A model generated the notes under the pieces. That model saw only the letters and a list, made by a program, of their open reading frames with translations. It did no database searches and was not told where the DNA came from. Shown here piece by piece: positions 11,201 to 23,059 of a stretch of 64,000 nt of DNA (position 1 is its first letter; the number at the start of each line of letters is the position of its first letter). The stretch spans positions 369,188 to 433,187 of the forward strand of contig CAADRB010000037.1 of assembly GCA_900708905.1 (NCBI GenBank), written 5' to 3'. Made by a program: the position numbers and the translations under genes. This stretch comes from Hymenolepis diminuta. Lineage: Eukaryota; Platyhelminthes; Cestoda; Cyclophyllidea; Hymenolepididae.

Positions 11201-13100
11201 CCAAAGTCCCAAATAGGCGTGCTCAACATGGATACTTGACGTCCTGAATATTTGTGTATTTCATTTAGTTTCTGTTGCATTAATTGAAACCAGCCAATTC
11301 CCGTCCAGACAGCTAATTCTCTCTTGTCATTGGTATTCGGCTATCGTATCGATTTTGTCTCATTGTTGACAAGAATTTGCTTCAATAAAAGGAACGAATA
11401 GTGAATTGTGAATTTTGAAACGTAAATTGTCCATCTAGTAGATATTGTACAATCCGAGTCCAAAATCCTTTGACAACTTGCTGCTGCTCTCAGTATTTTT
11501 GGTCCCCCCTCCCTTATTATTCGTTGGACTTTCTGTTACTTGTCTTCCACTATTAAAAGTTATGCTTTTTGTACTAATACTAAGAATACTATTCATGTAA
11601 ACAAGTAATATTAATCTATTTATCGACCATAAGAATAATATTTACAGAGTGGACAAATAGGTAACCCCCTGTAAATACTTTCAGAAGGTGTAAGGTTCAA
11701 GAGGCAAGTTTGGATATCGGTTCTTTTTATGGATAGAAAGTATTCACAAAATGCTACGAAAACCATCAAGGATCGTCACGCAATACTCACCTGGTCGCCT
11801 GAGGAACCAGCAGAGAAGTGCTTCATTCCAACCCGATGTTCAAATTAAGGTCACACTACGAGGAGATCTGGTTACATCTTAACTATTTGATTTTGAAATG
11901 GAGACTCCCATTAAACAAACTTGCACGCCTGTAGATTTATAGAAATGTTACTACTGTACTAGTTGTAAAAAGAATTATCCAAGCTGGACAACAAGGAGTG
12001 CTTTTTGATCATCAGGAGATTGGACGCAGAGGCGTCCATGTCATAATATGAAATTTTGAATTTCAGGGAGTATTGCTGTGCCGTTCACTCATGCATTAAT
12101 TTCATTAGATCATTTATTAAAACATATGGGACATCCATGGTGGTCTGATGCATTAACTTTTCTAATTACTTTAAAGTTTTCCTGACGATTGTTTCTAGAA
12201 TTTTTTGCCTAAAAAGGGAAATAAAGCCCTGTTTTTAACAATACTGAATCAGCCTCTTTGTTGTTCCCTTTCAAAAGTCTCGAGTTTGTCTCATTGAACC
12301 CTTAGGAGAATGGCAGTTATTTTTAGAACGGCAACAGTAGTGCAAGAATGAATTTATACATCGCTGGCAGACACTTCTTCTATTTATTAAATATGAGGTA
12401 TAAAGGGAGGGGGGGGGGGTTGGGAAGGTGAATCAATCCTAATTACAGGTTCTTGAAAGGGTAATTTGGTCTTGATTGTAGCCAGTCCTAGTTACTGGAA
12501 GTGTCTAATTAAAAATCCACTGAAGCCGAATTTACCTGCCAATTAATTGCTGGTGCGATAAAACTAACGATCCAAAAGTAGGAAGATTTCCATGTATATT
12601 CCACATTTACCGTTTCTATCTGTTGTAACCTCTCTAACCTCAAAATAGCCATAAATTTCAAAACTCGGAAGTAATACGTTATTGGCCTATTGATAGGGTT
12701 TACTGCAAAATTATACGAGGAAACTACCCTGCGATTTGACACATTTTAACCCAAATATGCAAATTTTATGAGTGATTAATAATAAATTATTCATCCATGC
12801 TTTGGGGGTTGAATCCGCCTTAAATCTGGTTCGAAGTCTTCTTAAACCTCCGAAGTAATGATGGGATTTATGATTGCGCTGGGTCTCTGGAGTCTCCGGA
12901 TGTCACGGGGGAGATAAATCTCCGTTGTTGCCGTTTTTGGCTAGAAAATACGATTACGTACTGAGAATCAGGATGGTTGTTTTTGTGCACCCAGATATTT
13001 GCACCAACATGAGGCATTGACGAATACCTTAACAATATCTTAACTCTTTCATTGGCTCTTCCCCTAGTATCATCAATTCGCTCATCCAGACCATTGAGAT
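8240..13100. other. Intergenic, no supported gene
   Basis: No gene could be assembled. Notable items are a G-run (9825-9838), a perfect 14-bp inverted repeat (10232-10260) and a second G-run (12405-12423). Short ORFs at 9147-9470, 10488-10706 and 10831-11073 have no recognisable domain or splice context. Confidence 0.4.
10232..10260. repeat. Perfect 14-bp inverted repeat, 1-nt spacer
   Basis: Left arm TTTAATTATTGAAA (10232-10245) and right arm TTTCAATAATTAAA (10247-10260) are exact reverse complements around a single A. It could be a hairpin or the centre of a small inverted-repeat element. No larger terminal repeats were found around it. Confidence 0.7.
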
Positions 13101-13109
13101 TAATCAGAG

Positions 13110-13515
13110 AGCATAAAGAGAGATATCTAGACTACGAAAAAGGCCTCAAATCAAGTGGATGTGAACTGGGTGACATTTTTGGGCGCAGTAACTTCTAGTA
13201 TGCCCTGATAGGCGAATATTTGACGGGGACTTTTAATTAGAATACCGGTTGTGGCAGACTTAACGAATATAATCACAAGCCGCTTTGAATATGAATCCAC
13301 CAGGATAAGATAGATGTTCCTTAGATAGATCCAGCAGAACTGAGATCGATGGGAGACCACGGGGCCTTAGTTTGAGAGTACATGAGATCCTGATGATGGT
13401 AAAGTGCAGCCTCTCTCATATTTTGTGTAACCACTTTCAACACTGCTCCATTTGTCAGAGAAACAGGTTTAACAAAACTAATTTTTCCAGGTTGCTTGAA
13501 TATATCATCCACCAA
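13110..13515 (-). pseudogene. Ty3/gypsy integrase fragment (decayed)
   Basis: Minus-strand translation gives the core of a retroviral-type integrase in two overlapping frames. The first is an upstream segment ending TKAPWSPIDLSSAGSI (13515-13321). The second contains YLILVDSYSKR, VKSATTGIL, RQIFAYQGI and TQFTST (about 13350-13150), followed by FEAF-like residues. In intact elements these correspond to the first catalytic Asp region (LVDSYSKW), K-S-x-T-T and the DNGTQFTS block. Here DNGTQF reads as KNVTQF, so a catalytic Asp is lost. The frames are shifted, so the fragment is dead. It lies head to head with the plus-strand pol remnant that follows and is a separate insertion or a rearranged piece. 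Confidence 0.75.
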
Positions 13516-13639
13516 TGTCGATCGCTTAAGATGAAAAATGAGCTTTAGTTTTGTTGAAATGTGGTTGTAGCAGTAAAAAGTTTTGGAAATTTGATCTCTG
13601 TGAACAATGTATGAGGTCTAGAGGGGCAATATTACTTCT

Positions 13640-16045
13640 TCCTTCTATTCCCTTAACTGGCAAGTTCCACTAGCAGCCTTGCCTATGGTGGATGAAGAGA
13701 TTAATCGCATGGAACAAAGTTGGATTCTTATTTAAAAGAGGCTACACCATTAATTATTATTCGGAAAGCAATTGAAACTATTCGATTGTGCACCGATTAT
13801 TCTACTCCATTGCAGCCCAATTTTTGCCCGTTACCGGTTCCTGAAGACATCTTTTCAATACTGAATGGTGGTAAATCTTCGCGAGGTTTGATTTAGCAGA
13901 TATCTATTCGTGCATATCGAATGTACCTCAGAGTCGTGCTGACTATCAATACACATCTGACTTCCACTCTGTGTCAAGACAGCACCTGATATTTTTCTAC
14001 AACTGATGAATACCAATTTAACGGACCTCTTTGGTACTGCTGTATACCTAGATGACATAATTGTTGTGGGCTGCTCTCACCAGGAACCTCAAAACGTGTC
14101 ATCGCATTTCTTTAGCGTATTCAGCAGTGTGGCTCCAGCTTTCGAACTAAGAAATGAATATATATTTTGTGCCTTCTATTAAATACCTAGGATGTATCTT
14201 TGATGAAAAACTTCGGAAAATAACAGACATGCCGCGGCCCATAGACACTATCACGTTACGTTTCTTACGTTTCACCATCGGCCATAGTACATTTCTGCCA
14301 ATTATATTCGGCTTCTCTTAATGAGTAGCTGAGAAAAGGTGGTAAATGGAGGTGGAAGATTTCACAAAGCTAAAGGACACGCCCACTTCTGATGTACTGC
14401 TCCCTCATTACAACCCGGATCTACCAGTGGTAATGCCTACAGATGCATTAAATCATGGCGTTGGTGATATTTTGTCTTATATCATTCTTGATGGTCTAGA
14501 AAAAGACGTTGGCCATGCTCCTCAAACTCATACTACAGCAGATTGGCTATAATTTTCGCCGTTAAAAGTACCATAAATTCCTCCAGGGTCGGCACTTTAC
14601 ATTCTTAATGGATCATAAATCACTCCTCTCTATCTTTGGATCCCAAGAGGCATTCCAGTTAACACCGCAAGGTGAATTCAGCGTTAGTCGACCATCCTTC
14701 TTGACTATGATTTCGATACAGGATATCGGAATACAATTACTTTCGTACAAAATGTTCGTTGCATCCACAACCGGAAATATCCTGACGTGGAAGCCTTCAT
14801 TCAAATCTGATAATGAAAGAAAATACGCACTGCCTCTTTTTTGATGCTGCACGCAAACTTTCAATGACTGCAAGTGATATACAAGATGCAACAGGTGAAG
14901 ATTCAGTGCTGTAAAAGGCCATGAAATATGTTTGCGCAATACGGTCGGAATCAACCCAAAAGGGTGATCTCCTACAACTTTATTAATAATATAATCTGTG
15001 ATAATGTGTCTGTGGCTGTTTCACGCTTAATATTTGGAGATCGTGTCGTCATTGTTTCGGCACTCAAGCGAGCTGTATTACAACAGTGGTGTAGAAGTCA
15101 TCCGGTTTAGCCGCATGAAATCTATTGCATGAACATTTGCATTCTGGCCGAGAATGGAGGAGGGTACAGAAGCAGCTTTCCAAAAATATTCTGAATGCCA
15201 GGAAGTGGTTATGCTTCCTGCACACTAGAAACCTAGTCCCTAGCCCAAAACTGCAGTTCTACGGTCCAGCGTACAATCGGATTATGCTGGACTTCTCAAT
15301 GCTCTCTTATATCTCGTGGTGGATTCGCAATCAGAGGGGCTCGAAGTTATTTCATTAAAGTCCACCATAACAACCATGTTGATTGGTATTCTTCGAAATA
15401 TATTTTCTACTCATGGCCTACCAGACACCATTATAATCGATAATAGCACCAGTTCTCTTCGGTCCTCCTTCAAGACTCATACAGGACTTAAATATCCTTA
15501 ATTAAATAGTCAAGAAGAGCGATTCGTTGACTCTTAAAATAGGGCACTTCAGAAGCCACGTGGGAGAGAGGAGCAACAGAAGAGATTCTCGATACTTTCT
15601 TTTTAATGTACTGAACGACGTCGTATCCAAAGTTAAATGACCATCACAACTTTAATGGTGTGGAAACCCAGAAAGTTCCACAATACTTTACTTCCCAGAG
15701 ACTCAGTCTTCCATAGTTCATCTTCAAACGCAATGTAAACACCTATAGCTAGCACAGCAGTTACGTGCTCATCATGGGCACAATGGTACATAGGCAGAAG
15801 ATATCATCAGAACTCAGCGAGGTAGCGTGCTGTATGAAGTGGATGCCAATGGCCACACCTGAGTGCATAATCGAAATCATCTCCGTCCTCGGTACTGGCA
15901 AAATCATTAAAACTGGAACTGGGTCCTCTGGATAGCATCTTGTATGGTGGAAAAAGGGGAATCCCAGAAATCCAACCCATCGATCAACATAGCCTTTGTT
16001 TGAAACATTCCAGACGGATCCAACATTCACAAGTTATAATGCAAA
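13640..16045 (+). pseudogene. Ty3/gypsy (CsRn1-like) pol pseudogene
   Basis: A collinear but frameshifted pol remnant. Reverse transcriptase: PMVDEEINRMEQ then IRLCTDYST, PLPVPEDIFSILNGG (13680-13870), an intact active-site motif YLDD (14044-14055) with IIVVG, and SIKYLGCIFDE (14165-14205). RNase H: PDLPVVMPTDALNHGVGDILSY (about 14417-14480), where the usual TDAS motif reads TDAL, then MDHKSLLSIFGS (14608-14645). Integrase: LVVDSQSEGLEVISLKST and STHGLPDTIIIDN (15300-15445), then EERFVDS, EEILDTF and a C-terminal VLYEVDANGHT block near 15820-15900. Several stops and frame changes interrupt it. No convincing flanking LTRs or target duplications were found. Confidence 0.85.
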
Positions 16046-16059
16046 ACTTTCGCCGGAAG

Positions 16060-19000
16060 GAGTTCAATAAAAATGAAAATTTTTTATTTCAAAAAGGAAA
16101 TTAAAACACCAATTTAGCATGTTAAGTAGTTTTATTATTAATTATTTGCAAGATTAAATAATTTTTAGAATGCACTAAAATAAAGGGTCCTTGGTGACCA
16201 TAATTTAGAGTAAACAGAGAAAGTTTGCTTTATCCCGTGTTATTATCCACTTCGGGGAATTGTGGCTATTTCGGAGGCTTATAAGGACATAACACTATCC
16301 ATTTAAGTCTTGTTTTTATGGTTTTCTTAATAATTTATTGCTTTGTTCAAATAGAGTTATTGAAAATTGGCTCAAAGATTCAAACTATAAAACTTACAAT
16401 TCCATCAAGTTGAGAAAACAAAATTTCTCCAATTAATAATTACTGTCCTAAATTGGAGTAATTGAAACCATATTGTTAAGTGAATTTCTGTGTGTATCTA
16501 TGTTCACCTGTTGAACTCTTGTCAACCTGAAAGCGCATCTGACATCTGACCTAATGATCAGATGGTGACCTTCTATTTTAAATTCATCAGACTAACAAAG
16601 AACTCCAAATCTCAGTCATCCATTCTCAGTGTATTGCACACTGGGCTGTTAATTCCAACATAGATTAAACACGTACTGCGGTGATGCTCATTTCAAATTT
16701 TAATTTGATTCCAATCGGCCGTTAAATTATATATCGAATGATAATGGAGTGGGGGATTCCATCCCTGCCTCTGCCCTTATATTACAAGTTAATTTGAAAC
16801 TAATCTAAGACTCATTTCAAGGCAAAGGTGCCTGCTACTAACCTTGGCAAATCCTTGGGGTTGAATGTAACGACCTTATCAATGGTACAAGTTAGACATT
16901 GGCTACGTAGCTTTCAATACAGCATATACTGAATACAGGGGAGCGGATTGCAAAAATTGAAAATTTAGGTCCTGAAGCCAACGATTTGTCTGCAAATCCG
17001 GTTGCGATTGGCGCCATTCTGTCTTTAAATTCTTCTCCACTCAAGCATTTACCGATGTTTGATTCATTTAAGGCTCAGGTTTAAAGGCGTCAACTGGGTT
17101 ATCAGAATCCCACATTTCCAACTCCCACTCAGTTTTATTTGATTGCTATGGAAATGGAAAAGTTTGAATTAACCAAGTCCAAGGGGTTGAGTTGTGGTGT
17201 CGTTTTCAATTTGAAAATTAAAAAGCCATTGTTGGTGTAGAACTGACACATTTATGCCTATTTATAGAATCTACTTACAATGAGGATATCTACCTCTTAA
17301 AAGCTGTCACCCGTCAGTCAAACTTAAAAGAAAAGTTTGTATCATTCACGAGCTTCAAGCTCACTTCCAACTCCGTCCTGCCGACCTTTAACTCTCACTC
17401 TATTGTCAAAATTTTTCAAATGAAGTGTTTTAGCTTGAAACGCTTCCAATGGCGGTAGCCCTATACTCTATTTCGTAATCCAGAGGCAATTCACTATATT
17501 CTCGGATTCCATGGTGATAATTTTATATTCTTCGCTACTATGATCATGTTATTTGACTTTGCATCTATTATTAATAAGGCCAGGCAACATCTCCTTTTAA
17601 TCTCCTCCCGTATTTATTGCGTGTTGGTCGAGAGGAGGAGGAATTGTAATGCGGGAGAGAAATGCCTCTAAATCAGAAGTTTGTCAAAATCTGTGCGATT
17701 GAATTTATCTCCAGAAATTCATTCACATAGCTGTCGTCTAATAGTACTGACTTTTAGATACGACTTTGAAAATATGAATTAAAATTTGAAAGTTGTTTCA
17801 CAAATAACTTTTCATCCTGAAATTGCATAAAAAATTGTAGGGCGGTCAAGTAGGTGTTAGGGAGGTGGATCGGGTGGGAGTTTGTGAGCTTCGAAGAGTC
17901 GACTCTGGCCTTTAGATTACGGCTGTATGCTGTTTATATTATCAAATTTCGTCCATTACAACCTTATCAAATGTAGTATGATTTGAGTAATGTTGAACAT
18001 GTCATAAATTTCCACAAACATCTGCAATTGATGACAATTTTACTGCAAATCAACGATTAATTTCGCCTTGGCTTTGGCTCAGAGTTCATGACGTGCACTA
18101 ATCAACGTCAATTAAAGCGAGAGAAAAGAGATGCTTTCTCTGGAATGGAAAATTTGTAGAATGGCAAAACTTTCCCATTTGCAAATGTGATAAAAATAGT
18201 CGACATTTCTGAAAAATACACAAATCTCAACATGTGGTGAAAGGTAAATGGGATTCGTGAACACAAAGAGCCACGACAATGTTCTCTAGTTACCTCAATC
18301 GTGACTCATAGGAGAAAGAGCTTGAGTTCGCATTTCCTTTTATGTCGATTTCATATTTGAAAGAGAGGCAACAAAATTATGTAACTGCGCATATATATTA
18401 ATGAAATTATCATAAACAATCTTAATCAGATGAAGAGGAGAATTAAGTGGAATTAAAACAAGGACATTTTTATGGGTCTGGAACACTGCAGTTTCCATCT
18501 TTAGTAGTGATTAAGACAGTAGTGGCAGAATGTGTGTTTGTTATCAATATTGGAGAGAAATTTTATTTCTCTTCTCAAATTGAATGTCAGAAAGCGTCTC
18601 CTTTAAATACAATTAACCAATGATCAATTGTAAGTGTGTCTCTAACTCATTTGTAAATATGTGAACCCTTAAAAAGGTCACCACCTTATCCTTCTATGCA
18701 CTTTATACTCATTTTAATGGTGAAATGGCAAGCATTCATCATATTCGTGACCTCCATTGTTGAAAGAGATGTCGACGAGGCATCAGCCAGTTGTCATGCC
18801 CTTTGCACGGATGCTACAGCTCGGTGTTAATCAAGATGATGGTGGCACAATGCGCGTTTGTTAATTATAATCAATTAATAGTGTGGGTTAATTATTCTGG
18901 GCTCAATCCATATTGAAAATACTAATAGGATATTTTATCTAAAGTGGAAATTCTTGAGTATCTCAAATATGAACGCAATTCCATGAGATTCCTCGAAATA

Positions 19001-19560
19001 TGTCCACCTCCTGATTATTCACTAAAATATATATAGTCAGTTGGAAGGTTCTCTTGGGATATGTGCTAATTAAATCCAATTCCAGTGTCTGCCGATGTCA
19101 TCTTGACTGACGATTGATCTCGGCAGATTGTTGGTCCTCTGTGAGCAGCGATCACATTTTCTTCAGTAAAATCCTATTAAACCTCTTCCCTCTTCCATGC
19201 GTGTTTCTACTAAACTAGTTCTTCTGCTACTAGCAAGTCGTTCCATTTCCAAATCGAGATTTTCAAGTTTCGCGGCAATTTTCGTCTGATTTGAACTTAG
19301 ACATGTTTATTAAATAGGTTCTTTCGGATTTCTCACCACATTAAGTCTACTGATGTCAGTACTTCTCAATTTCTTTGTGCGCTAAAATACGCCAAAGTCA
19401 TTGTCATCGAGGTAGTATCCCTGCTATTAAACTGTGGTCCATAAGTTCTGGGTATTACGAATATGCAATAGCTCGGGAAATAAGAGTTTTGAACTTCCTA
19501 CTTGTACTTATGAAAGTAAATGGGTTCTTGATTTAAAAAATTGCGTTCATGCTTTTTTGA
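16060..19560. other. Intergenic, one weak peptide ORF
   Basis: No multi-exon gene could be assembled. The only item worth recording is a 37-codon ORF with a signal-peptide-like start at 18717-18830, listed separately. Confidence 0.4.
18717..18830 (+). CDS. Hypothetical short secreted Cys peptide (weak)
   Basis: A 37-residue ORF starts with a lysine and a hydrophobic stretch (MVKWQAFIIFVTSIV), then a charged linker, a possible signal cleavage at ASA|S, and a short tail SCHALCTDATARC with three cysteines. A TTTATA element lies just upstream but too close to the ATG to be a normal TATA box. An odd number of cysteines, the small size and the lack of a family match mean this may be chance. It could also be one exon of a longer gene, although no convincing downstream exon was seen. 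Confidence 0.15.
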   Translation: MVKWQAFIIFVTSIVERDVDEASASCHALCTDATARC

Positions 19561-19563
19561 GCT

Positions 19564-19944
19564 TGTAGCGGATGTTACACAATTAAGCTAATCCTCCTAA
19601 GGACTCCGAATGGCGTCTAGCAGAGTCCTCATTCATAAATTTGCTCCCGAAGTTAGCTGGGCTGTTTCCAAAGTTGCGAGGACAAGAAAGATGTTGAATA
19701 GAGAGGGTCGCTTATTGATCCGTAAGCGATGAGATAGAAAGAACTTTAAGCGAACAGAGCTCCTTATGAGTCGCTGTCCACGAGCGCGGTCCTTAAACAC
19801 AAATAACGCTAAGCTGTAGGGACAGTGACTGCTGATTGGCTGAGGAGGCCTCTGCAGGCGAGCTCCACAAGCTCGCAATAGAGTTATCTGCAGCACTTCA
19901 TTCGATAAATCAGGATAATTGTACTAGTTGGCAACTGACCGACA
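19564..19944 (-). repeat. Solo LTR, family 1
   Basis: Read on the minus strand it starts TGTCGGTCAGTTGCCAAC and ends CATCCGCTACA, the TGT...ACA ends expected of an LTR, about 381 nt long. It aligns with the 22.7-kb copy over nearly its whole length (CTCGTGGACAGCGACTCATA, GAGCTCTGTT, ACTTCGGGAGCAAA) and with the 3' part of the 5.4-kb copy. No PBS or polypurine tract adjoins it. The flanks do not show an obvious target-site duplication. Confidence 0.7.
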
Positions 19945-19949
19945 CCTTA

Positions 19950-22685
19950 CATTTTCAAAGTCTAATTTAACAGTTCAGGTAAGTTTGTGCTGTCCAAAAC
20001 AAAACCCGCGGTGTTAAGTAAGAAGTTGTCAGAGAAATATCTCTCAGGTCTGGAGATGCAAATTCAACGGTGTGGACGGCAATGGTAAATTTCTTAATCA
20101 GTACATACTTTACACCCCTTATTGATTAAAAGAGCCAATATCATGATCTAGAATTTCTCTCTTCAAGAGTGAGTAGTTTTTCTCTCCTAAAGATGACGTT
20201 AACTAGCTGAATCTACCAACACTGTTTTTAAAAAATAACAACTTATGAGGAATCAAGCCTTTAAGCAATCGTTTCCTCATTTGATAATTTCGGAGAATTT
20301 TGCCCTAATCTTTGATGTTATTAAGACTTAAGATTGACTTGGGTGATTTAGGATTTTATTGAATCTCTTCTTTGCTGTATCTCAATCACCTACGCAACTC
20401 CTTCTTCCCAATTTTTAGACTCGGGGTAATCAGACCTATTGGTGATTCAGCTCATGTCATTTGCGACCACACAGATCGGCAATCAACAATGAGACTCGTT
20501 ACCTAATACCCCTGGGGTAGCAGTCTAATAATCCCCACTTCTATTAGCTTAACACTGTAGACCAATCAGATTTCAGCAGAACGTTCTAGTTGTATGCTGC
20601 AGTTTTGCTTATACATATTCTCTTTGTGTATGTATATACACGCTTATTAATGTCCTTGATAAAATTAAGGTAATTATATTCATATATGAATCTTTAAATA
20701 AATTTCAAATCTGCTATGGCCAGGAACAGAACACAATATGAAAACGATTAGACCAGGAGATTTCAGTAAACTCCCACTACTTATATGCGATTGCATTGCT
20801 ATCCATATATGAAGGATTTTTTTTGAAGTAGAGAAGAGGTTTAAGTGTTCTCGATCCTTAATGAGAATCCGTCCGAGCCATTAGAAGGTAGTGGAGAGTG
20901 AGATTTATTGAGAAGAATCATAAACCACGTGATGGAGAGAGAAGGCAACAAGAGATAGGTTAAGGAGTTTTGACGCTTGATAGCATATTTGCTTGAGTGT
21001 ATGTAAGAGAAAGAAGTGGAGGGATTCACTGTAATTGCTAAGAGCAAAACGTTCAGAGAAGAGGAGCAAGGTTATCCTATGTATGGGGAAGAGGTAAAAA
21101 TGAGGTCACAACAGGCAATTCACGGTAAGGAGCTTAAAAATTTGAGGCGTGGAATTCTTTGAGAAATCCCTCATGTTGATGAAGGTCACTTCAAATATAC
21201 CGACAGAGTTTGACGATAGAAGGCATGAGAAGAAGAAAAAGTGAAAATGGCGATTTTCAGCTGGTTTTGGATTGCTTATCTAGAGTACCCGGCCTTGAAA
21301 AAGGACTCAAAATTTACCCGGTAATTTGAATTTCGGAAGATTGAAAAATTATTCTGACTTCTGCGTGTCATTCTCGATTACAACTTAATTAAGTATAACA
21401 ACCGAGGTGGCTTCCACACTGATATCAATAATTGGTATTGTCAGAACATTAATTCTTGTTCTGACAGAACAGACAAAATTTTGGGAAAAGGAGAGTTGTT
21501 TAAATTCCATTTTTCCATTTTCTTTCCTTTTGATTTTCTTTTATTACGAGGCAAAGTATACTCCGCCGCCGTCAAAGTTGTATAGAAGGGCAAGTCAAAG
21601 AGATACATCTCCTCGCTCGTGCATGGTAATTATTGACAAGTCACAGACAGACTACCTTATGGACACATGTTAGTTGGAGACAGACTCTCATGGATAAAGG
21701 TGTGCACTGAAAATAGGTCAAAGCCGAATGAATCTGTTTATGCAAATTAATTTGCTTCAACCGCAAGGTTTTCGGAGATTCGAAATAAGACATTTCAAAA
21801 GTTTCACCTCTAAAACTACCGCTTGGCGAGTGTTCAGCTTTGAAAATTTCATTAAAATGGGAAAGAGCGAATTAAAATGGCAGGGTTGATGCACTCCTTG
21901 ACGGAATTCTTATTGTCGGGGAAAAATAAAGTAAAGGAAGCGGTCATTAAACCGAAAAGTACTCAAATGGAGGAGTGGGGACACAATTAAGTATACCCTA
22001 TGATAAAATTGAACAAATCCAGCTTTAGAGATCACATTTATTTTTTAATTCTTCACATTTAGTGAAAGGAGAATAAGCAGCGGAGACGATTTGGAAGAGT
22101 TATTGACGATTTCCAAAGAATCCACCCATTGTAGACAATCGAAGAAGTTGCTGGATTGAATTAAGGAGAAGATAAATGTCCGCACATTACTACTGATATG
22201 TGCCCGCTTGGCAAGGCAAGCAAAACACGATGTACCTCTTTTTGGCCTTGTATGATCAGCTGTTGATTTTCGAGGTAGATAGAATGGGAGAAATTATCTT
22301 TTCCAAAATATTAATTTAAAAAAACATAAGTAAAAATATCAATAAAATAATTACTCTTCAGAGAGATTACGGGGATTATTAATGAACTTTCGACGTTGTA
22401 GCAGCGCCAGAATATTTACTGCAAGATTATGGCTAATCGCTAAGACTGGATTAGCAAAAGAGCGCTCCTCTTTGGAGTATTCAAGAATTAAAAAAAGTGT
22501 CGAGCGACGGCAAGATCTGAAGAACTTTTTGGCATGAAAAAAGAGCAGTTGAAAGTACTTGAACTGAAGTGATTTACGTTGGTGGATTTAATAAACTTGG
22601 AATAAAATAAAGTGTTTGATTTCCCTACGAGAATATTGAATGAGATTAATTTGGTGTGATTTGAAGGGCATAATAACCACCTTTC
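19950..22685. other. Intergenic, no gene seen
   Basis: AT-rich with only short ORFs. It contains a 10-bp hairpin (TGTCAGAACA / TGTTCTGACA, 21439-21466). No family-level match was recognised. Confidence 0.4.
21439..21466. repeat. 10-bp perfect hairpin, 8-nt loop
   Basis: TGTCAGAACA (21439-21448) and TGTTCTGACA (21457-21466) are exact reverse complements around TTAATTCT. This is a possible palindromic binding site or cruciform; no neighbouring gene explains it. Confidence 0.6.
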
Positions 22686-22689
22686 CTTT

Positions 22690-23058
22690 TGTAGCGGATG
22701 CAACATCAATGAGCCTTTTTGCTACAGCTATGTAATCCTTCTAAGCAGTCCGGATAACGTCTAGCTGAATCCTCTATTATAAGTTTGCTCCCGAAGTCAG
22801 CCAGGCCGCTCCCAAAGTATTGAGAACAAAGAAGGCCTGGAGTGGAGAGAGTTCATTGATCCGTAAGGGATGAGATAGTAGAAATTTTTAGGCTAACAGA
22901 GCTCCTTATGAGTCGCCGTCCACGAGCTTGGTTCTTATATGCAAACAAAGCTAAGGTGCAGGGATAGTGATTGCTGATTGGTTGAGGAGGCCTCTGCAGG
23001 CGAACGCCAACGCTTTCTGTTTTATCGTGATAACTTTAGTGAGTTGCCAAGGAGACTA
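22690..23058 (-). repeat. Solo LTR, family 1
   Basis: Closely related to the 19.6-kb copy, in the same orientation, and also ending CATCCGCTACA on the minus strand. It carries a TATA-like CATATAAG about the middle, where an LTR promoter would be, and the same GACTCATAAGGAGCTCTGTT block. An extra segment near the 3' end (GCTGTAGCAAAAAGGCTCATTGATGTTG-like, 22705-22735) suggests a small partial duplication of the GTAGCATCCGC end. The start lies near 23058, where the ends diverge. Confidence 0.65.
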
Positions 23059-23059
23059 A

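Noticed and set aside
14613..14954. 113-codon minus-strand ORF
   Set aside because: Shadow of the plus-strand gypsy RNase H/connection region.
16190..16200. TTGGTGACC resembling another retroviral primer-binding site
   Set aside because: The sequence before it does not match either LTR family or show LTR ends.
19633..19896. 87-codon minus-strand ORF
   Set aside because: Lies entirely inside a family 1 LTR whose other copies do not keep the frame.
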